Counted from the stretch's first letter, positions 24,745 to 35,015 are shown. The stretch: 47,866 nucleotides of DNA from CAVQMB01 sp963713445 (GCA_963713445.1 CAVQMB010000046.1:1-47866), one strand, 5' to 3'. Numbers and translations: made by a program. Notes: generated by a model from the sequence alone, not told the origin.

Positions 24745-26436
24745 CCTGAATCCGTGTCACCCGACCTCAGACCTTCCCTGTAGGCCGAACGGCATGCATT
24801 TTAAGCCACCGAGCGGGTTAGTTGCCTCTGCGACCGACGACACCGAGGTCAATAGGCCGGGGTTTGAGGGCAAACAGGTCGTCGTTTCAGGGACTATCCT
24901 GACATTTTCCACCTCGCGGACAAGCCACTCCCCTTCGGATTCACCCGACTATTCATCAGTGGGGGCTGGCGGCGGTGACCCATCGTCATGGCGACGCCGC
25001 CTTCCACAATCGATTCTGCACGGTGGCAAACACCTCCACATGCGCACCCACCCCGCGCCCGAAGTCCAGAATCCGGTTGCGGGCATGGGTCACAAACTTC
25101 GCGGCCCGGTACATGATCTCCTGCAACACCGTTTTCAAGCGCCGACGTTTGGCGGGGTGGCGGATCGGTGCAATCGCTCCACTCAGGCCCAGTTGTCCCA
25201 ACAGGCGCAGGGCATTGTAGGCAAACGAGGCCAGATGCAGAATCGCGTCGTTGGTGTCGAACTTGCCCGAGGGCAGGCGCTCCAGATCCAGGTCGGTCTT
25301 GATTTCGGAATGGAACTGCTCGTGGGTGCCGTGGTGCTGGTAAAGCGCGATCACCGCCTCGGGCGGATGATCGAGGCTGGTCCACCAGCCTTGCAGTTCG
25401 ATGTCCGGGACCAGCAGATGTTGCCCTTTCTTGTCGATGACCCGCTCGGTCACCTGTACGACCAGACGAAGATCTCGTTTCGCCTGCTTCCAGGCCCGTT
25501 CCACGGTCAGTGACAGCACCGCCACCCGCTTGCCGGGGCGCGTCTCGACAAAGGCACCGGCGGCGTCGGCACGGCTCACCCAGGCGGCCAGGTCCTGCTG
25601 TCTCGGGTTCCACTTGGTGATGAACTCGAACCGCCGTCCCAAGGCAGCCCAACGCTCCCGTTGCTCGGCCTTGGCGAACAACAGCCGGGCGCTGTCGAAG
25701 CCGCTGTCATCACGCATCAATACGGCCTGCTCCGGTGCTACCAGACGCGCCATGCGGGGAAAGATGCGCTCCAGGAAGTACTCACTCTCGTAGGCGCAGT
25801 GTTGCACGCCCGGGCGCAATTCCAAGCCGATATTCCAGCCTTCGTTGCCCAGATAGGCCGCAATGGGGGTGTACCCATCGACGCCTTGATAGGTGCGCCC
25901 GACCGCTTCCTTGCGGCTGCCGTCGTTGTTCATCACGAACGTGTCCAGGTCCACACAGACAAACCCGCCATGAGCGGTAATCGGCGCCTCGGTGCGCTCC
26001 AGCAGACGCAACGACAATTCGTCGGTCAATTCCCGCAGCTCCGTCGCCCGGGCGTCCAGGCGCTGGCGTATCCAGACACTGCCCGGCACCTTCGACAGGC
26101 CCAGGGCTTGCTTGAAGAAGCGGTCTTGGCGCAACGGCTCAATGGCCTCGAAGTCACTCTTGCCCAGGGCCAACAGCCCGACCATCGCTTTGACCACATC
26201 CGAGGTCTTCATGCCTTGCGAGACCGGCAACTTTGGGTCAATCACCGCCTCCACCTGTGCCGCCTGGCAGCATTGCCCGATCAACGCCAGGCCCGCGTAC
26301 GAGGTCAGTTGAAGTTTCGAGGACTGCTTCAGGGTAAAGTGCGCCATGGCGAAATGGGTGAAGCCACGATTGTCACTATTCTACAATATATTCAATAGTT
26401 TACCCATATTATTCGCCGTTTTGGGACGGATTCAGG
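24745..26436 (-). mobile_element. IS1380-family insertion sequence, complete
   Basis: The ends are CCTGAATCCGT at 24745 and its inverted copy ending at 26436, a matching 11-bp terminal inverted repeat. The flanks carry a perfect 5-bp target duplication CTTTT (24740-24744 and 26437-26441). Total 1692 bp with one transposase, as expected. The insertion lies one base after the last iteron. Confidence 0.85.
24986..26347 (-). CDS. IS1380-family transposase
   Basis: 453 aa DDE transposase: GLALIGQCCQAAQVEAVIDPKLPVSQGMKTSDVVKAMVGLLALGKSDFEAI near the N-terminus, VCVDLDTFVMNNDGSRKE with the first catalytic Asp, AVLMRDDSGFDSARLLF with the second, and HEQFHSEIKTDLDLERLPSGKFDTNDAILHLASFAYN with the catalytic Glu and the conserved LPSGKF.TN of IS1380. 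The frame is complete between the inverted repeats. Transposition is likely still possible because both ends and the target duplication are intact. Confidence 0.94.
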   Translation of the reverse strand: MAHFTLKQSSKLQLTSYAGLALIGQCCQAAQVEAVIDPKLPVSQGMKTSDVVKAMVGLLALGKSDFEAIEPLRQDRFFKQALGLSKVPGSVWIRQRLDARATELRELTDELSLRLLERTEAPITAHGGFVCVDLDTFVMNNDGSRKEAVGRTYQGVDGYTPIAAYLGNEGWNIGLELRPGVQHCAYESEYFLERIFPRMARLVAPEQAVLMRDDSGFDSARLLFAKAEQRERWAALGRRFEFITKWNPRQQDLAAWVSRADAAGAFVETRPGKRVAVLSLTVERAWKQAKRDLRLVVQVTERVIDKKGQHLLVPDIELQGWWTSLDHPPEAVIALYQHHGTHEQFHSEIKTDLDLERLPSGKFDTNDAILHLASFAYNALRLLGQLGLSGAIAPIRHPAKRRRLKTVLQEIMYRAAKFVTHARNRILDFGRGVGAHVEVFATVQNRLWKAASP

Positions 26437-26654
26437 CTTTTAATATGTTGTTCTTTTTTATATAAAAAATATGAGAAAGATTTATCTCAAGGACGATCGG
26501 TGGCTTCCATACTTTCCCTGGCAACTTCCTTCATAACAGCAGGCGAAGCTAGCTCTTCATGACAGCACTAGGGCAGCCTAAAACGCTCGCTCGTTGCTTC
26601 GTTAAACCCAGTTGGCCCCAGGCACTAGAACAAGGGCGAAAACACTTCACTGAG

Positions 26655-27013
26655 CCCCTGTGCTCAACTACCTGCCCAAATCGGTGCAGGCCAAGTACCC
26701 GAAGGCCACCGACTGCCTGGTCAAGGACCGTGAGTCGTTGCTGGCCTTCTACCACTTCCCGGCTGAGCACTGGGTCCACCTGCGAACGACCAACCCCATT
26801 GAGTCCACATTCGCCAGTATTCGCCATCGCACCGAGCGGTCCAAGGGGTGTGTGACCCGCGAATGCATGCTCGCGTTGATCTACAAGCTGGGCATGTGTG
26901 CCGAGAAACGCTGGAACAGGATCCGCGGCTTCGAACATCTGGCCAAGGTGATCACCGGCGTGAAATTCAGCGATGGCATCGAGGTCACCGGCTCACGTGA
27001 GGAAGCCGCCTGA
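26655..27013 (+). pseudogene. IS256-family transposase, C-terminal fragment
   Basis: Begins VLNYLPKSVQ and jumps directly to AKYPKATDCLVKDRESLLAFYHFPAEHWVHLRTTNPIESTFASIRHRTERSKGC...AEKRWNRIRGFEHLAKVITGVKFSDG. The PAEHW.HLRTTNPIEStFa..R block holds the third catalytic residue of IS256 transposases. About 30 residues that normally separate LPKSVQ from KYPKA are missing, and everything upstream is gone, so this is a decayed remnant. The sequence after the stop (to about 27050) resembles the right end of the element. The adjacent 26437-26654 and 27051-27660 have no supported gene; the latter precedes hyuA and probably holds its promoter. Confidence 0.85.
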
Positions 27014-27673
27014 TTCAGTTCCTGTACACCAAATTTGACGATGGCTCACTTAAAGAAGACTTAGTATTTTCTGTATATCTATATTTTTTAATAAATTTAA
27101 TTACTTATGTTTAAAACCGGGTTTTTAAAGCACCAGCTATCCATGACTTTGTCCCCAACTATCCATCTGATTTCGGTGTCTGCGACTCGATTTACCCTTT
27201 ACCGCACCGGTTGTCGTGATCGTTGCCGGGACGTCCTGGTTGTCAGCACTATCATCTGGACCTGCTTGTGATGCCAAGATCGAAATGCCAAATTTTACTA
27301 TACCCCTCTGACATAAACGCAGAGCCTTGAAGTTATCCTGGTGGTAACGAAGCAGCAAAGGCCTGACTCACGAGCAAGTCACTGGTGGTGAGTAGTGAAT
27401 GCGAGGAGGGAAGGTTCAGCCCGCACTTGATCTGGCTGATGATTCGACCAATAGGCCGGGGCGGCTTGCGCAAACGTATTTACAAATAGTGAAAACTAGA
27501 TAAAGTTGTTTAATAATCTTGAAATTTAGGGGTTAGGTAGAGTACCCCTGATGCTTAGTGGCGGCCCGGCACATCGCTCTTTTGATGCAGCGATCAAGTG
27601 CGGGAGCGCGCTGATGGTGTCGGGAAGGGCACCCTAAGGCGCCCCGCGCGGAGAAATTTGGAGGAATTTCAGA

Positions 27674-29758
27674 GTGACCATCAACCCTGGTGCCGGGATC
27701 GAAATCGGCGTCGACATTGGCGGAACCTTCACTGACGTGGTTTGCCGTCGGGCCGGCGAGCTCCTGCGCGTCATGAAACTACCGACGACCCGCAGTGACC
27801 CCAGCCGAGCTGTGCTCGAGGCGCTTGCCCGGATGGTAGAGGACAACGGTGTCTTGCCGTCCGATATAGCCCGTTTTGTTCATGGTACTACGGTGGCGAC
27901 TAACGCCGTGATTGAGCGTAAGGGTGCGCCGATCGGCTTGTTGACCACAGAGGGTTTTGGCGATGTGCTAGAGATCGGTCGCCAACTGCGCACCAGAATG
28001 TATCACGTTATTCTGGAGCCAGAGACGCCAGTATTCATTGCACCGGGGCACCGGCGTAAGGAGATCCCAGAGCGAATCGGATCGGCTGGCGAGATCCTTA
28101 GGCCGCTTGATGAGCGTTCAGTGCTCGAGGCTGTGGCGACGCTGAAATCGGAGGGCATTGAGGCGGTCGCCATCTGTTTCCTGTTCTCCTTTATGAATCC
28201 GGCTCACGAACAACGCGCACGAGAATTAATCCGCGAATCCTATTCTGACCTCATGGTCTCGATCTCATCAGAGGTGGATCCAGCGTTCCGTGAGTATGAG
28301 CGTACCCTGGTCACGGTATTCGATGCCTATGTGAAGCCAGTCATCGACCGTTACCTAGAGAACCTTGAAACTGGTATTGCCGACGCCGGTGTGGTTGCGC
28401 CGCTACAAATCATGCAGTCACGCGGCGGTGTTATGGCGGCCGGTGCGGCGCGCCAGCGGCCGGTGCGCCTGTTCTTGTCCGGCCCAGCTGCTGGCGCAAT
28501 CGGTGGCTGTTCAGTCGGTGCTGGCAGCGGCTTCACCGATGTCATTACCGTTGACATTGGTGGCACCAGCTCGGATATCGCGCTGATCAGCGATGGCAAG
28601 CCGCTGATCCGCTCCGAAGGAGTAATTTGTGGCTACACGGCACGTGTTCCTATGGTCGATGTCAACGCCATCGGCGCTGGCGGCGGCAGCATCGCATGGA
28701 TAGACGGCGCTGGCAGTCTTAAAGTCGGGCCTCATTCGGCCGGGTCTGAGCCCGGACCTGCCTGCTACGGCCGCGGCGGCGGTGAGGCGACCGTTACCGA
28801 CGCATCGGTCGTACTCGGCTACTTTGATCCTGATTATTTCGCCGGCGGTACCCTGAAGCTTCATCCAGAACGCGCCAGTGCGGTGATCGAAGAGCGAATC
28901 GCGACACCTCTGGGGATTTCACCTGAGGAGGCGGCGCTTGGCATCCATCGGGTGGTTAACGCACAAATGGCCGAGGGGATCCGACTGGTCTCAATCCGCC
29001 GTGGCATCGACCCGCGAAAGTTCTGCCTAGTGCCGCTCGGCGGAGCCGGCCCGATCCATGCTACGGAACTTGCCACGGAGCTCGGCATGACGCGGATCAT
29101 TGTGCCGCGTCATCCGGGTGTGCTATCAGCGATCGGGTTGCTTGCCGCGCCGATCGAGCATGAGGCATCCGCGGCCTTTCCGCGGCCACTCGAAGGTCTG
29201 GGTGTGGGGGATATCCGCGAAGTGCTGGAGGGGCTCGACGCAAGCTGCGCGGCGCTGATGGCGCGTGAAAGCATCGATATGGCACGAACCCTCGTTCGCT
29301 ATTTCGCTGACGTCTGCTATATCGGTCAGTCTCATCACCTGGAGATCCCGCTTGAGCTCGGCGCTGATGACCCGATAGCCCGACTGTTTGACAGCTTCAA
29401 GGCGGCTCACGACCAGATCTACGGGCATAGCGCGGAGGCCCCGGCGCGCGTGGTGAATCTGCGCTCGGTTCATCAGGTTACCTCGCGACCGGATGAGAAA
29501 TTGGCTTCGCCGGCTGCATCGGGCAAGATCGACAAGGGCACCCGCCGTGTACTTTTTTCCCAGCCCCATGGCTGGCTTGACACTCGAGTGCTCGACCGTG
29601 CCGCCATGGTTCCGGCCGTACGCTTTACTGGTCCGGTGATTATCGAGCAACCAGACACGACAACGATAGTGGCACCCGACTGGTGCGGCGAGGTCAACGC
29701 CCGGGGTGACCTTGTCCTAGATCGAGTATCAGAGGAGGGGAGTGCTGCCTCATGGTGA
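27674..29758 (+). CDS. hyuA: HyuA-family ATP-dependent hydantoinase/oxoprolinase, copy 1
   Basis: 694 aa. The family (5-oxoprolinase, N-methylhydantoinase, acetone carboxylase beta) uses ATP to phosphorylate the ring carbonyl before hydrolysis. The N-terminal IEIGVDIGGTFTDVVCR is the Hydant_A_N nucleotide site, FVHGTTVATNAVIERKGAPIGLLTTEGF follows, and TVDIGGTSSDIALISDGKP opens the second actin-like half with GAGGGSIAWID. GTG 27674 is preceded by GGAGG. It overlaps hyuB by the usual few bases (ATGGTGATGA). Exact substrate cannot be told from sequence. First gene of the plus-strand operon. Confidence 0.93.
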   Translation: MTINPGAGIEIGVDIGGTFTDVVCRRAGELLRVMKLPTTRSDPSRAVLEALARMVEDNGVLPSDIARFVHGTTVATNAVIERKGAPIGLLTTEGFGDVLEIGRQLRTRMYHVILEPETPVFIAPGHRRKEIPERIGSAGEILRPLDERSVLEAVATLKSEGIEAVAICFLFSFMNPAHEQRARELIRESYSDLMVSISSEVDPAFREYERTLVTVFDAYVKPVIDRYLENLETGIADAGVVAPLQIMQSRGGVMAAGAARQRPVRLFLSGPAAGAIGGCSVGAGSGFTDVITVDIGGTSSDIALISDGKPLIRSEGVICGYTARVPMVDVNAIGAGGGSIAWIDGAGSLKVGPHSAGSEPGPACYGRGGGEATVTDASVVLGYFDPDYFAGGTLKLHPERASAVIEERIATPLGISPEEAALGIHRVVNAQMAEGIRLVSIRRGIDPRKFCLVPLGGAGPIHATELATELGMTRIIVPRHPGVLSAIGLLAAPIEHEASAAFPRPLEGLGVGDIREVLEGLDASCAALMARESIDMARTLVRYFADVCYIGQSHHLEIPLELGADDPIARLFDSFKAAHDQIYGHSAEAPARVVNLRSVHQVTSRPDEKLASPAASGKIDKGTRRVLFSQPHGWLDTRVLDRAAMVPAVRFTGPVIIEQPDTTTIVAPDWCGEVNARGDLVLDRVSEEGSAASW

Positions 29759-31437
29759 TGAAAGCAGAGACCGGCGAGCTCGACCCGATTACTGTCGAGG
29801 TTGTGCGCAACAAGCTCGAGGGTATCGCCAATGAGATGCAGACGACGCTACTGCGTAGTTCGTTTTCGCCTATTGTAAAGGAGGGGCTGGATGCCTCGGC
29901 CAGTCTGTTTTCTCTGTCCGGTGAGACGCTGGCCCAGGCGACCGCGATCCCAATCCACTTGGCGACGCTGATCCCGGTGGTCCAAAGGCTGCTTGAGACT
30001 TTCCCGCCCGCCAGCATGTGCGAAGGCGACATTTATATTCTCAACGACCCTTATCTCGGTGGTACGCACCTACCGGATATTGCGCTGGTTATGCCGGTGT
30101 TTCATGGCGGACATCCAATCGCGATTAGCGCCACCATGACACACCATCAGGACGTCGGCGGCATGTCGCCAGGCTCGATCCCCACCCACGCCACTGAGAT
30201 CTACCAGGAGGGTCTGCGTATACCGCCACTCAAACTGCGTGACGGCAAGGTGTTCAACGACACCCTTATCAAGATGCTACGCCAGAATGTGCGCATTCCG
30301 GACACGATGATGGGGGATATCCACGCCCAGATAGCTGCCTGCACTGTCGGCTTCCGACGCCTTGCTACGCTGGCCGATAGCTACGGGCAAGAAATGCTAG
30401 GGGCGATCTTCGGGAATCTCCTCGACCGTTCGGAGGAATTGACACGCCAGGCGCTCAGCAGCATCCCCGATGGCATTTACCCCTACGAGGATTTCCTGGA
30501 CAACGATGGCATCGAACTCGACTTGCCGATCCGCATTGCAGTTACAGTGACGGTGAAGGACGATCGTATTCTGGTTGACTTCGAGGGTAGCAGTCCGCAA
30601 GTGAGAGGCCCCTTCAATTGTGTCCCTTCGGGTTCGCAGGCGGCCGCCTGCTTCGCTGTACGCGCTATCACGGATCCAGAGATTCCGACCAACGGTGGCT
30701 GCTTCCGACCGATCGAGCTGCGCCTGCCACAAGGAAGCATCGTCAATCCGCAAGAGCCAGCACCCGTCTGCTCGCGAACCGCGACCATCAAGCGCATCAC
30801 CGGCTGCATCCTCGGCGCCCTCAAGGATGTGCTGCCCGATAAGATCCCGGCCGATAATTCTGGCGAACTGCTGGTGCTTGCTTTCGGTGGTCGACGGGAC
30901 GATGGTTCGCGCTACGTCCTCGGTGAACTGATCGCTGGAGGCAGCGGTGCGAGCCGCCAGCGGGATGGCGTCGACGTGATTGAGACTGATGCCACGAACT
31001 GCATGAATTTACCGGTCGAGGCGCTGGAAATGGAAGCCCCTATCCGTGTGCACCGCTTCGGCCTGAGGCGCGATTCTGGAGGCGTTGGGGAGCACCGTGG
31101 TGGTTTGGGCTGCCTGCGCGAATACGAGATTCTGGAAGGCGAGGTGACGCTGACCCACCGTGGCGAGCGTCACTTCTTTGCCGCCAAGGGGGCTGCCGGA
31201 GGTGGCGCTGGCGCGATGGCTGTGTCCCGTATTCTGAGGACTGGGGGGGAGGAGGAGGTCGTTCCTTCAAAGCTGGTGACCCGACTTGCCAAAGGTGATC
31301 GCTTGGTCATCGAAACAGCGGGCGGTGGCGGCTACGGTGTGCCGGCGGCACGGCCAGCGGCAGTGGTGGAATCTGATGTCGTCGACGGCAAAGTTGGGCG
31401 TACGGCGGCGACCACGCAGTATGGCCGTGAAGGCTGA
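29752..31437 (+). CDS. hyuB: HyuB-family hydantoinase/oxoprolinase subunit, copy 1
   Basis: 561 aa. Pairs with HyuA to form the active enzyme and is thought to carry the hydrolytic step. The family signature ELDPITVEVVRNKLEGIANEMQTTLLRSSFSPIVKEGLDASASLF is at the start, then GDIYILNDPYLGGTHLPDIALVMPVFHGG and ATMTHHQDVGGMSPGSIPTHATEIYQEGLRIPPLKL with the metal-binding His/Asp cluster, then NCVPSGSQAAACFAVRAI. The C-terminal DSGGVGEHRGGLGCLREYEIL is typical. Length is normal. Translationally coupled to hyuA. Confidence 0.93.
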   Translation: MVMKAETGELDPITVEVVRNKLEGIANEMQTTLLRSSFSPIVKEGLDASASLFSLSGETLAQATAIPIHLATLIPVVQRLLETFPPASMCEGDIYILNDPYLGGTHLPDIALVMPVFHGGHPIAISATMTHHQDVGGMSPGSIPTHATEIYQEGLRIPPLKLRDGKVFNDTLIKMLRQNVRIPDTMMGDIHAQIAACTVGFRRLATLADSYGQEMLGAIFGNLLDRSEELTRQALSSIPDGIYPYEDFLDNDGIELDLPIRIAVTVTVKDDRILVDFEGSSPQVRGPFNCVPSGSQAAACFAVRAITDPEIPTNGGCFRPIELRLPQGSIVNPQEPAPVCSRTATIKRITGCILGALKDVLPDKIPADNSGELLVLAFGGRRDDGSRYVLGELIAGGSGASRQRDGVDVIETDATNCMNLPVEALEMEAPIRVHRFGLRRDSGGVGEHRGGLGCLREYEILEGEVTLTHRGERHFFAAKGAAGGGAGAMAVSRILRTGGEEEVVPSKLVTRLAKGDRLVIETAGGGGYGVPAARPAAVVESDVVDGKVGRTAATTQYGREG

Positions 31438-31571
31438 TGGTCCAAGTGCATTCGCGTCTTGATTAGAGAGAATTTCTATGCGATTGAAATTCCGTTTAGA
31501 AACTGGAAATATGTAGAAGCAACCATGCCTGCGGTTGATCCCAAACTATAGACAGAGGGAGGAGGACAAAA

Positions 31572-32705
31572 ATGATTTGCAAATGGCTTCGCGGCACGAT
31601 GTTCATCGCGGCTGTGTCGTTTGTTGGCATCGCATCCGCTGCGACCGAGTTCAATGCCAGCATCTGGTTTCCGAACACGCACCCCTTAACGAAGTATGGC
31701 TACATTGAGTGGGCAAAGCATGTAGAAGCGCAGTCTCATGGCGACCTCAAGCCGAATGTCTTCGTCGGCGACGCATTATTGCCGCCGAAAGCACATCTTT
31801 CCGGACTAAGCTCGGGCATTGCCCAAGTGACTTATCATGCTGGCACCTATACGCCTGCCGATTTGCCGGAGGATAATGTCCTTTCGATGCTGGCAATGGG
31901 CGAATCAGATCCAATCGCTGTTGCCATGGCTGTCAGCGATTTCTACATGAATGATCCGCAGATGCGGGCCCGCTACAAGAAGCTCGGGATTGTCTTCGGC
32001 GGTGGCTATGCAACACCGCCTTATCGGCTGTTTTGCACTTCCAAGGTGGCGTCGCTCAAGGATCTGAAGGGCAAAAAGATTCGCACGCCTGGCCTGGTCC
32101 AGGCAGCTTGGGCAAAGTCGGTAGGGGCAGTGCCGGTCAGCGTGCCCTCGAGTGAAATGTTTACCGGCCTTGAGAAAGGACAGCTCGACTGTGCTGCTAA
32201 CGCTGCCAATGACATGAAGAGCCGCTCGCTCTGGGATGTGGCCAAGTACACTTCGATGATCTCCCTCGGTATGTACTGGGCTGGCTGGGAATGGGCCTAC
32301 AATGCCGATTTCTGGCGGGGTCTGAAGCCACAAGAGCGCCGTGTCCTGCTCGACACCATGTCAGATTCTTTGGTCGATACTATGATCGGCTATATTAAAG
32401 CCTCAAAGGAGGCGGTGAAGGAGGCGCCATCGCATGGTGTGACTATCTACAAGCCGACACCAGCCATGACCAAGTCGGTGCAGAATTTTGCCGATCAAGA
32501 GGCCTACAAGATGGCTATCGCAGAGGCGAATAACCGTTTCCATGTCAAAAATCCAGCGGGTCTGATTAAGCGTTTTCGTGCGACACTCGCGAAGTGGAAA
32601 GGCCTGCTCAAAGGTGTCAACCGTATGGACGCTCCAAAGCTGAAGCAGATACTGAAGACCAACCTCTATGGCAAAGTCAACGCGAAGACCTACGGCATGG
32701 ATTAA
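31572..32705 (+). CDS. dctP: TRAP transporter substrate-binding protein (DctP)
   Basis: 377 aa periplasmic binding protein. The signal peptide (MICKWLRGTMFIAAVSFVGIASA) precedes ATEFNASIWFPNTHPLTKYGYIEWAKHVEAQSHGDLKPNVF, then SGLSSGIAQVTYHAGTYTPADLP, LKDLKGKKIRTPGLVQAAWAKSVGAVPVSVPSSEMFTGLEKGQLDCAANAANDM. The Arg in KKIRTPG is the residue that usually salt-bridges a substrate carboxylate, so an organic acid or amino-acid-like ligand is likely. GAGGGAGGAGG lies just upstream. Its membrane partners are on the other strand at 33711-35554. A strong terminator follows. Confidence 0.92.
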   Translation: MICKWLRGTMFIAAVSFVGIASAATEFNASIWFPNTHPLTKYGYIEWAKHVEAQSHGDLKPNVFVGDALLPPKAHLSGLSSGIAQVTYHAGTYTPADLPEDNVLSMLAMGESDPIAVAMAVSDFYMNDPQMRARYKKLGIVFGGGYATPPYRLFCTSKVASLKDLKGKKIRTPGLVQAAWAKSVGAVPVSVPSSEMFTGLEKGQLDCAANAANDMKSRSLWDVAKYTSMISLGMYWAGWEWAYNADFWRGLKPQERRVLLDTMSDSLVDTMIGYIKASKEAVKEAPSHGVTIYKPTPAMTKSVQNFADQEAYKMAIAEANNRFHVKNPAGLIKRFRATLAKWKGLLKGVNRMDAPKLKQILKTNLYGKVNAKTYGMD

Positions 32706-32734
32706 AGCGTGCCGAGACTAATTTAGTGAAAGGC

Positions 32735-32763
32735 AGCGGGCCCGTTCTTATGGCGGGCCCGCT
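32735..32763 (+). terminator. Intrinsic terminator after dctP
   Basis: AGCGGGCCCG (32735-32744) pairs perfectly with CGGGCCCGCT (32754-32763), followed by TTGCTGTT. It ends the hyuAB-dctP transcript and may also block read-through from the convergent amidohydrolase gene. Confidence 0.75.
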
Positions 32764-32805
32764 TTGCTGTTGAAGCCGAGGGCTGACTGGAGCGTCTTAC
32801 TGAGG

Positions 32806-33666
32806 TCAGTTCGGTAAGCCGCGCAGAGTGCGGTAGAGCTCTGGGCGCCTCTGCTCCAGCAGCGGGTAGCGTTGCCTTACCTGCTTTATCAGGTCAAGGT
32901 CAATGTGGGCACTCACCACGCTTTCCTCGTCTGAGGCGGTGGCGACAATGACGCCCCACGGGTCGACGATCATACTGCGGCCGACGAATCCGAGGCCTGA
33001 TTTGGGCTCTTTACCGTACTGGCCGGAGGCGACGACGAAACACTGATTCTCAGTCGCCCGAGCCCGCAGGAAGAACTCCCAGTGATCGTAACGCGGGCTC
33101 AGGAAAGCCGAGGCGCAGACAAGCACCTCCGCCCCGTTGAGGGTCATTTCACGGTAGATCTCTGGAAAGCGTAGGTCCGAGCAGACCGACAGACCGACGC
33201 GGGCAAAGTTAGTGTCAAACACATCGAGAGAGGCACCGGCTTTGACCTTGCGTGACTCCATAATCCCAGGAGGGATATCGACTCGGTTCTGGGCATCAAA
33301 CAGATGGGTCTTACGATAGACGCCGATAATCTCACCGTCCGGCGCAATCAGGGGCAGCGAATTGTGATAGATGTCACCACTTGCCCGTTCGTACATTGAG
33401 CCAGCGATGTACATGCCATAGCGGCGCGCCTTTTCTGAAAGCAGTTCTGTTACTGGACCAGGGATCGATTCGGCGATCTCGCGGTAGACCGTTTCATTGG
33501 AAAAGCCAAGCCCTGTCCAGAGTTCAGGCAGCACGCAGAGATTGCTGCCGCGCCTGCCTGCCTCGTCGATCAGCTTCAACATTTTCTCGACGGTCGCATC
33601 CTTCTCACCATCGACGGCGGTTATCTGGACGGCGGAAACAATGATCTGACGCCTTTCAATCTGCAT
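32806..33666 (-). CDS. Carbon-nitrogen hydrolase, nitrilase superfamily
   Basis: 286 aa with the catalytic triad visible: Glu48 (CVLPELW), Lys119 (GVYRKTHLF) and Cys162 (SVCSDLRFPE). Family members hydrolyse amides, N-carbamoyl amino acids or nitriles. The SVCSDLRFPE and omega-amidase-like layout and neighbourhood of hydantoinase genes favour an amidase or N-carbamoyl-amino-acid hydrolase role, which is inferred. Length is typical. It is the last gene of the minus-strand operon, 44 nt after dctM. Confidence 0.92.
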   Translation of the reverse strand: MQIERRQIIVSAVQITAVDGEKDATVEKMLKLIDEAGRRGSNLCVLPELWTGLGFSNETVYREIAESIPGPVTELLSEKARRYGMYIAGSMYERASGDIYHNSLPLIAPDGEIIGVYRKTHLFDAQNRVDIPPGIMESRKVKAGASLDVFDTNFARVGLSVCSDLRFPEIYREMTLNGAEVLVCASAFLSPRYDHWEFFLRARATENQCFVVASGQYGKEPKSGLGFVGRSMIVDPWGVIVATASDEESVVSAHIDLDLIKQVRQRYPLLEQRRPELYRTLRGLPN

Positions 33667-33710
33667 GCTCTATTATGTTCCTATATTACTGATATTAATG
33701 TACTAATTTA

Positions 33711-35015
33711 CTACATCAGGCGAGGCAATACGAGCGAGAACCAGGGTACGGCCACGATAATGCCGAGCGATACAAGGTCGGTGATCACGAACCAGAAAAC
33801 CCCCCTAAAGATGGTCGGCAGGGGCACTAAATTGCCGAGTGCGGCTTTCATGACATAGACGTTAAGGCCGACCGGAGGCGTCACCAGGCCAATCTCGAGC
33901 AACTTGACCAGGATTATCCCAAACCAGATGAGGTTGATACCGACTTCGTGGGATACAGGCAGAATGATCGGTAATGTCAACAACAGAATGCCGATCGAAT
34001 CGAGGAACATGCCGAGGATCAGGTACAGCACCGTGACCATGAGGACGACAAACAGCGGGCTGCTGCCGAACTGCATCATGCTGCCGGTGATGTAGGTCGG
34101 CAGCCCACTCAGAGCCATCAGACGGGCCAGCAACACCGTGCCGATAACCACCATGAAGATACTGGCGGTTCCGGTAAGTGTGTTGAACACTGCCTCCCGT
34201 ATTACGCCAAGGGTCAGGCTACGTCGCGTTGCCGCAACCAACATCGCCAGAAAGGCACCGACCGCACCGGCTTGGGTTGGCGTGAAGACGCCGATGAAAA
34301 TGCCGGCGAGCACGCCGACGATAAGCACCGGTAGCGGCCAAACATCACGCATCGCGGCTAGCTTTTCCTCCCGGGAGAAGTGCTCGTCGACGGACGGCGC
34401 CAGGTTTGGATTGAGCTTGGCTCGGAACATGATCATGCCGCTAAACATCAGTGCCGAGATGATTCCGGGGATGAACCCGGCGATGAATAACTTGGCGATC
34501 GAGACCTCGGCGAAGTAGCCGTAGAGGATCATCAGGATGCTCGGTGGAATCAGTGAGCCGAGAGTGCCAGACGAAGCAATGACGCCACTGGCTAGCCCCG
34601 GGTCGTAGCGGTAGCGCAGCATTTCCGGCGTAGCAATCCGCGCCATCGCTGAAGCGGTTGCGACGCTCGATCCGCAAGCTGCGGCGAGCATCGCACAGGC
34701 ACCCACGCTGGCGATGGCAAGCCCGCCTGGCAGGCGCGACAGGAAGATGCGCATGGCTCTGAATAGCCCGCTGGTCAGGTTCGCCGACGAAGCGATGTAG
34801 CCCATGAGAAGGAACATCGGAATCGCGGTTAGATTCCAATCACCGACGAAATTGAAGGGGACAGCCGTGACGATGCCCCAGGCTGCCTTCAAATTGAGTA
34901 TGGCGGCGATGCCGATGAAGGAAACGGTGCCTAGCGCGACGCCAATCTGGATCCTGAGCGCCAGCAGAAACATGCCCGAGCCGAGGACCAGGAAGCCGAT
35001 CGTAATCTTGTCCAT
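33711..35015 (-). CDS. dctM: TRAP transporter large permease (DctM)
   Basis: 434 aa, about 12 hydrophobic segments. Recognisable blocks are GWDLTAIPMFLLMGYIASSANLTSGLFRA-like (here GDWNLTAIPMFLLMGYIASSANLTSG), LPGGLAIASVGACAMLAAACGSSVATASAMARIATPEMLRYRYDPGLASGVIASSGTLGSLIPPSILMILYG and the C-terminal GLVTPPVGLNVYVMKA. Sodium-coupled symporter subunit. Preceded by dctQ with 11 nt between. Confidence 0.95.
   Translation of the reverse strand: MDKITIGFLVLGSGMFLLALRIQIGVALGTVSFIGIAAILNLKAAWGIVTAVPFNFVGDWNLTAIPMFLLMGYIASSANLTSGLFRAMRIFLSRLPGGLAIASVGACAMLAAACGSSVATASAMARIATPEMLRYRYDPGLASGVIASSGTLGSLIPPSILMILYGYFAEVSIAKLFIAGFIPGIISALMFSGMIMFRAKLNPNLAPSVDEHFSREEKLAAMRDVWPLPVLIVGVLAGIFIGVFTPTQAGAVGAFLAMLVAATRRSLTLGVIREAVFNTLTGTASIFMVVIGTVLLARLMALSGLPTYITGSMMQFGSSPLFVVLMVTVLYLILGMFLDSIGILLLTLPIILPVSHEVGINLIWFGIILVKLLEIGLVTPPVGLNVYVMKAALGNLVPLPTIFRGVFWFVITDLVSLGIIVAVPWFSLVLPRLM

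Noticed and set aside
27137..27358. 73-codon minus-strand frame in the gap before hyuA
   Set aside because: No recognisable motif, no clear ribosome site and no neighbour on that strand.
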